From Brienomyrus brachyistius (taxonomy: Eukaryota > Chordata > Actinopteri > Osteoglossiformes > Mormyridae), in contig NC_064537.1 of the NCBI RefSeq assembly GCF_023856365.1, forward strand, positions 4,685,732-4,749,731: DNA of 64,000 nucleotides. Reading direction: 5' to 3'. Shown piece after piece: positions 59,940 to 64,000 of this stretch. A model generated the notes under the pieces. That model worked only from the letters and a program-made list of their open reading frames with translations. It was not told the DNA's origin and searched no databases. Both the position numbers and the translations under genes were made by a program. Every line of letters begins with the position of its first letter. Position 1 is the first letter of the stretch.

Positions 59940-62140
59940 GGCAATATATTGGAAAATATAATTCAATATATTAAATAATATGTTTCCAGCCGCTCGGCGC
60001 CACATTTCACACAGACCTCACAAAAAAAGCCCCCCACCAGGATAAGTGAGGAACATTTTATATGTTTTTTTTTCCATAGAAAATATTGCACAGGAATCTG
60101 TTCCAATTCAGTGAAATTTTAACAGGAAAAAATACATATAATTCTATAAAACACTGAATAACAGAATAAGACTTTGAAATCCTTTTAATGGAAAATACTG
60201 CAGGTAAAAATAAAAATATGTACGTCTCCCTTCTGCTTTTTTTCTGCCAATATAAAGATAAAACACAGCTCAGAACTACACGAATAGATAGCGTTTTACA
60301 GAGGAGCCAGTGGCGAGTACTTTCAGCCTATCAGAGTACAGAATCCAATAACAGGTTTCAAAAGGAAAGAAAAAGGAAATTCTACATGTATTTTAAAAAG
60401 CCCATAATGGAGAGAAGCCATTTCAGGAAAGCGGCTGCTTCTCAGCGAGGACACATGAGACCACTTACGTGAGCGATTACAGCTACCCTGACATTTCGGG
60501 ACGATCTGATTACATCACATTTCTGGGCACACCTGGTAAGTGGGAGACATCCGAGGAGAAGCTCGAGGTCCAAACGAGGAACGAGCAGGACCTTCTGCCA
60601 GCTGCGGTCTGACAAACTCATGGATATAAGCAGCACATTATTCTGTGTCATATGACAAAAAACATCAAACTTAGTTTTCATTTCAGATTTAGTGAATAAT
60701 CTGCAGAATTTGTGTCAGCGTGTGTCCGGCAAACCAAGCCCCACACACATTAACGGACACTAAAACACAAATGTTAATACTCTACGGCTGCCACTAATAG
60801 CTATTTCTCTATCGATTGATCTATAAACTCTTTTACAGATTAGCTGTTTAATCTAAATGATTAATTTTACTCCATGTAACAACTTACAAACTGTAAAACT
60901 GTATGTTATTGCTGGGCTTTAGATAACGGACACCAGCTTTTTGGCACTATAAGGACGTTACCCAAACCCACAATTCGATAAGCAGAACAGTAAAATACTT
61001 AAAATATTAATGCGAGGTTATACCATAATGTCCAAAAGTTATTCATCTGTATGAATGCGGCGTTTCCTCAAGCTTATTAAATTTGGTTAATGGAGCACTT
61101 TGGGGAAATATAGTTTTCATTTTTATTTCAATTCACATATTACGTTTGTTTATTTAGCAACTGTTTTTGATTTAGTTTCAGTTTACGATAACAACACCGG
61201 TCACAACAAGCCCAACACACACCAACACACACACACACACACACCGGCACCGTCAGTCAACGCAGAATAAGTCCAGATTTTAGCCTAAACATTTTCTCAA
61301 ACACTTATTCAAGAAAAATTACAAACAATTATGACAATTATAAACAAAAGAGGTAATTTCATTAAAGTAATTCTGAAAACGATGCATGGATTTAAAATAT
61401 TGATGTTGAGGCATTTTCAGCTTAGACGTCATCGATTACGTCGCCTGTTCGCGGCAGCTCTAACACTCACTCAATTTCTATGACACAGCTTCAGTTTCGG
61501 GAAGCATCTAGTTACCTGGACTCTCTCTCATTCTAATCGGACGACCCACCGTGTTCACGCCCATCACTGAAACCTCGGTTAGTGAAACATCGGAGTTGGA
61601 CACATAAAAATGAAACGACAACCACTTCACCCAAACAAGATGCACAACTCTAAATTCTGCTCACACGTAGATTTCTGAACATGAGTTTGCTCAATTCGAA
61701 CATCAGTGGAATACTGCCTCTTTCACTGAGTCATACGAGAGCAGAGGGAGGACAGCACCGGGTTTTGATGCTGGCCTGTGCGTAGATACAGGGAGAGCAG
61801 ATATGCCACAAATGTTTGCCAGTGGGAACACAGCAGCGTCCTTCCCCCTTAAGCCTCCCTACTGTCTATTTTTCAGGGACAGCTGTGAGCTCACGGCCAT
61901 CCAGAGAAGCAAATGCAACAAACTTTAGTAGACAGAAACAAAAAAAAACGTTCTATGCTAACCAGATGATTGAGGTCGAGATATTAGATTTAGTGGTAAA
62001 CTACAATAAATGTTCAAACTACTAGTTATAAAAGTTGGTCCTGATAACGATTACATACCAATTTTTTTTTTGGCAAAATATATTTTATTCTAAAGTAAAT
62101 AAGCACTTGATTACCGCTCCGTAACCTACGTTATGAGTGA
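59940..62140. other. AT-rich presumed intron, nothing recognised
   Basis: AT-rich sequence with a short (CA)n at about 61221-61243 and several A or T homopolymers. No exon or mobile element is recognised. Confidence 0.45.
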
Positions 62141-62159
62141 AACCATTTCTTGTTCACTG

Positions 62160-62600
62160 AGTTCCAGGGAGTGACGAAGGTGGTGAAGGGGTTTTACCAG
62201 TTAGATACAGAGAAGCCAGACCTGATATGGTCACAGGGGACAATTTCAGCCAGGACATCAGGATACGACCCCTGCTGCTTCGAAAGATGCCGAGGGATCT
62301 TTCATGACCTGAGCGTCAGAACCTCGGTTTTATGTCTCATCCGAAGAACAGTGTTCCTGTCACTGCACTGGGGCATTGGGATCCACACAGACCACAGGAT
62401 GGGCTCCCCTGCTGGCCACAGTGTCCCTGTCACTGCACTGGGGCACTGGGGCATTGGGATCCACACAGACCACAGGATGGGCTCCCCTACTGGCCACACT
62501 AACACCTCGTCCAGCAGCAGCCCAGCTTCCCTAGCTCGTCTCTAGCCAGGCCCAAACCTGCTTAACTTCAGATGGATTAGCTAGTCTGAACTGCAGTTGG
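62160..62600 (-). mobile_element. 5S-rRNA-derived fish repeat, rearranged
   Basis: Plus contains TTTTATGTCTCATCCGAAGA, ATCCACACAGACCACAGG, CTGGCCACACTAACACCTCG and then GCCAGGCCCAAACCTGCTTA with ACTTCAG. The last part is the reverse complement of the 5S rRNA internal promoter region (GAAGCTAAGCAGG...GGCCTGG), and the whole follows a very common fish repeat. Two departures from the usual form are visible: a roughly 75-bp block is tandemly duplicated (about 62350-62500), and the stretch that should hold CCATCCAGGTACTG is deleted. Confidence 0.65.
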
Positions 62601-62609
62601 TGTGGCTGC

Positions 62610-63620
62610 AACATCACTCTTATTCTGTACTGCCAGTCACTAACTGGTGCCCATCAGTAACTTTACCTCAGTGTCTCTCTTGCTAGTCCTGGGGGACCCC
62701 AGACATGGTAGCAGAGGCGGCAAGGGCCCCACTGCAAAATGTGCCAAGGGAACCACCGCTAGAAAATTTTACAGAGAGTCCCTTGGATAACAGATGATCA
62801 CGCAAAATTCGAAACAATTCACCAATGACCAGTCCCTCTCCAGGTGGGCAGATCTCACCAAGGGGGCCCCCAGCTCTCTCTGCTCCCCCTGCTGTGACAC
62901 CCGTCCTCCACTCCTGCCCAGACACTCCACATTTTGGCCCCCTTCCCGCTCCCAGCTAACTGAGAACTGGGAGGGAACAAAAATGGACTATCTGGGGTCC
63001 TGAGAAACATTGCTTCACCGGGTCTGATTATGGTAAAGCAGGCTGTGATGGACAGTACAAACCATAACTAGAATCTGTTCACCCAGGGTGAACGGGGAGG
63101 TAGGGAAATCGTGGCATGTCTGGGACATCCAGCTCCCATCCCCCCCCTCGCCAGTCCGGGCATCGCCAGAATGGAGCCTTCTGGTCCGCAGACATCGGAA
63201 AACACCCAGTGAACCTCAGGGATGGCAGCTGGACGAGCGAGGCACTGTGCAGTGGCGCAGGTGCTCTTCCCATCACCACGACGACGCCATTTCCAGTCAG
63301 TGGCTCCGGAGGAATTAAAGAAACTTAAAAGGGAAAAAAAACCTGAACTTTCACAGAACTAAAAATGAAAAATCACCCTCAGAACATGAAGCTGAATCAG
63401 TAGCTAAAGAGCTCCTTTCTGTACTTAGGCTGATTCATACAACAATCAAAGAGGAAACAAAGGCAATCAGGCAGAGAGGAATGATCAGGATTATCCTTCC
63501 AGGCCATATAGATCCATCTTTCATCATTTAGCAGTTACTCTCAGCCTCGGAATCTCACTCCTGGCAAATCTGATTATGAGGGTTGATTTTTCTTATTTTC
63601 GGGTCTATTTCTGTGAGAAT
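62610..63620. other. presumed PEMT first intron, nothing recognised
   Basis: Mixed-composition sequence without a recognisable exon, RNA gene or repeat. Confidence 0.4.
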
Positions 63621-63627
63621 AAGGTCC

Positions 63628-63650
63628 GGGGGGGGGGGGGGGGGGGGGGG
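63628..63650. repeat. 23-base poly-G run
   Basis: Uninterrupted G homopolymer near the window end. Confidence 0.95.
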
Positions 63651-64000
63651 TTGCCATTCTGGACGTTAAAGTTTCACTTTACTCCTTTCATCTCACTTTT
63701 GACATTAACCCCACACCAGGCTGGAGACCCAGGTCACTGCTGGGGGCTCTGAGATGTTTTCAGCCCCCCTGCAAGCTAAAACAATGAATTCTGTGCTGAT
63801 TTAACGGGACGACTCTTCTTGTTCTCTGCCATCTTTAACCAAGAACTGCCACAGGGTTCCGTTCACCGGGACAGACAAATCGGATCTTCAGTGTTTCTAT
63901 GGTGTCAACAGCACTGAGGTAGGAAGCACTTGGAGGCCATAGAGGGAACCAGAGAGGAACACCTGCCCTGGTAAAGCCTGCAGAGATATCACATGGGTAC

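Overview
This is vertebrate nuclear DNA, most likely from a ray-finned fish. The reasons are split genes with GT-AG introns, many tRNA-derived SINE copies, Tc1/mariner and hAT-type DNA transposon remnants, a 5S-rRNA-derived repeat, LINE tails of the teleost L2/Maui kind, and very abundant minisatellites and poly-G/poly-C runs. I cannot name the species.

Two protein-coding genes are supported, both on the minus strand. RASD1 (Dexras1, a Ras-like small GTPase) is complete: two coding exons at 19900-20170 and 19182-19708, 265 residues, ending in the CAAX box CVIS. PEMT (phosphatidylethanolamine N-methyltransferase) is present from its second coding exon to its stop: 53666-53781, 46764-46909, 43238-43349, 32680-32754 and 30554-30608. 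All exon phases agree. The short N-terminal coding exon was not found and probably lies beyond base 64000. The order RASD1-PEMT, with both genes in the same orientation, matches the human 17p11.2 region; the next expected neighbours (MED9 on one side, RAI1 on the other) are not seen here. The two genes have unrelated roles (signalling and ER phospholipid synthesis) and are only positional neighbours.

Layout: 1-18600 is gene-free flank holding SINE fragments, a LINE reverse-transcriptase fragment, and four large tandem arrays. The most notable is a 60-bp satellite at 5207-6604 with visible higher-order structure. 18600-20300 is the RASD1 transcription unit and promoter. 20300-30100 is the RASD1-PEMT intergenic region, with a strong CTCF-like motif, a complete tRNA-SINE and a 36-bp repeat. 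30100-53781 is the PEMT body, whose introns hold many minisatellites (73, 49, 40, 39, 28 and 23 bp units, a CAT/CGT tract and a CA tract), a Tc1 element with a SINE nested inside it, and hAT MITEs. 53782-64000 is presumed PEMT first intron, with a CpG-rich 57-bp repeat, a Tc1 transposase remnant, a LINE fragment and a 5S-derived repeat.

I did not find an undescribed gene system. The long open frames outside RASD1 and PEMT are mostly by-products of tandem repeats whose unit lacks stop codons. The observations most worth checking are repeat structure and possible regulation: a satellite unit carrying a PBX-MEIS decamer in every copy, nuclear-receptor half-sites abutting a PEMT acceptor, donor-like motifs repeated in a PEMT intron, and a candidate CTCF site between the genes.
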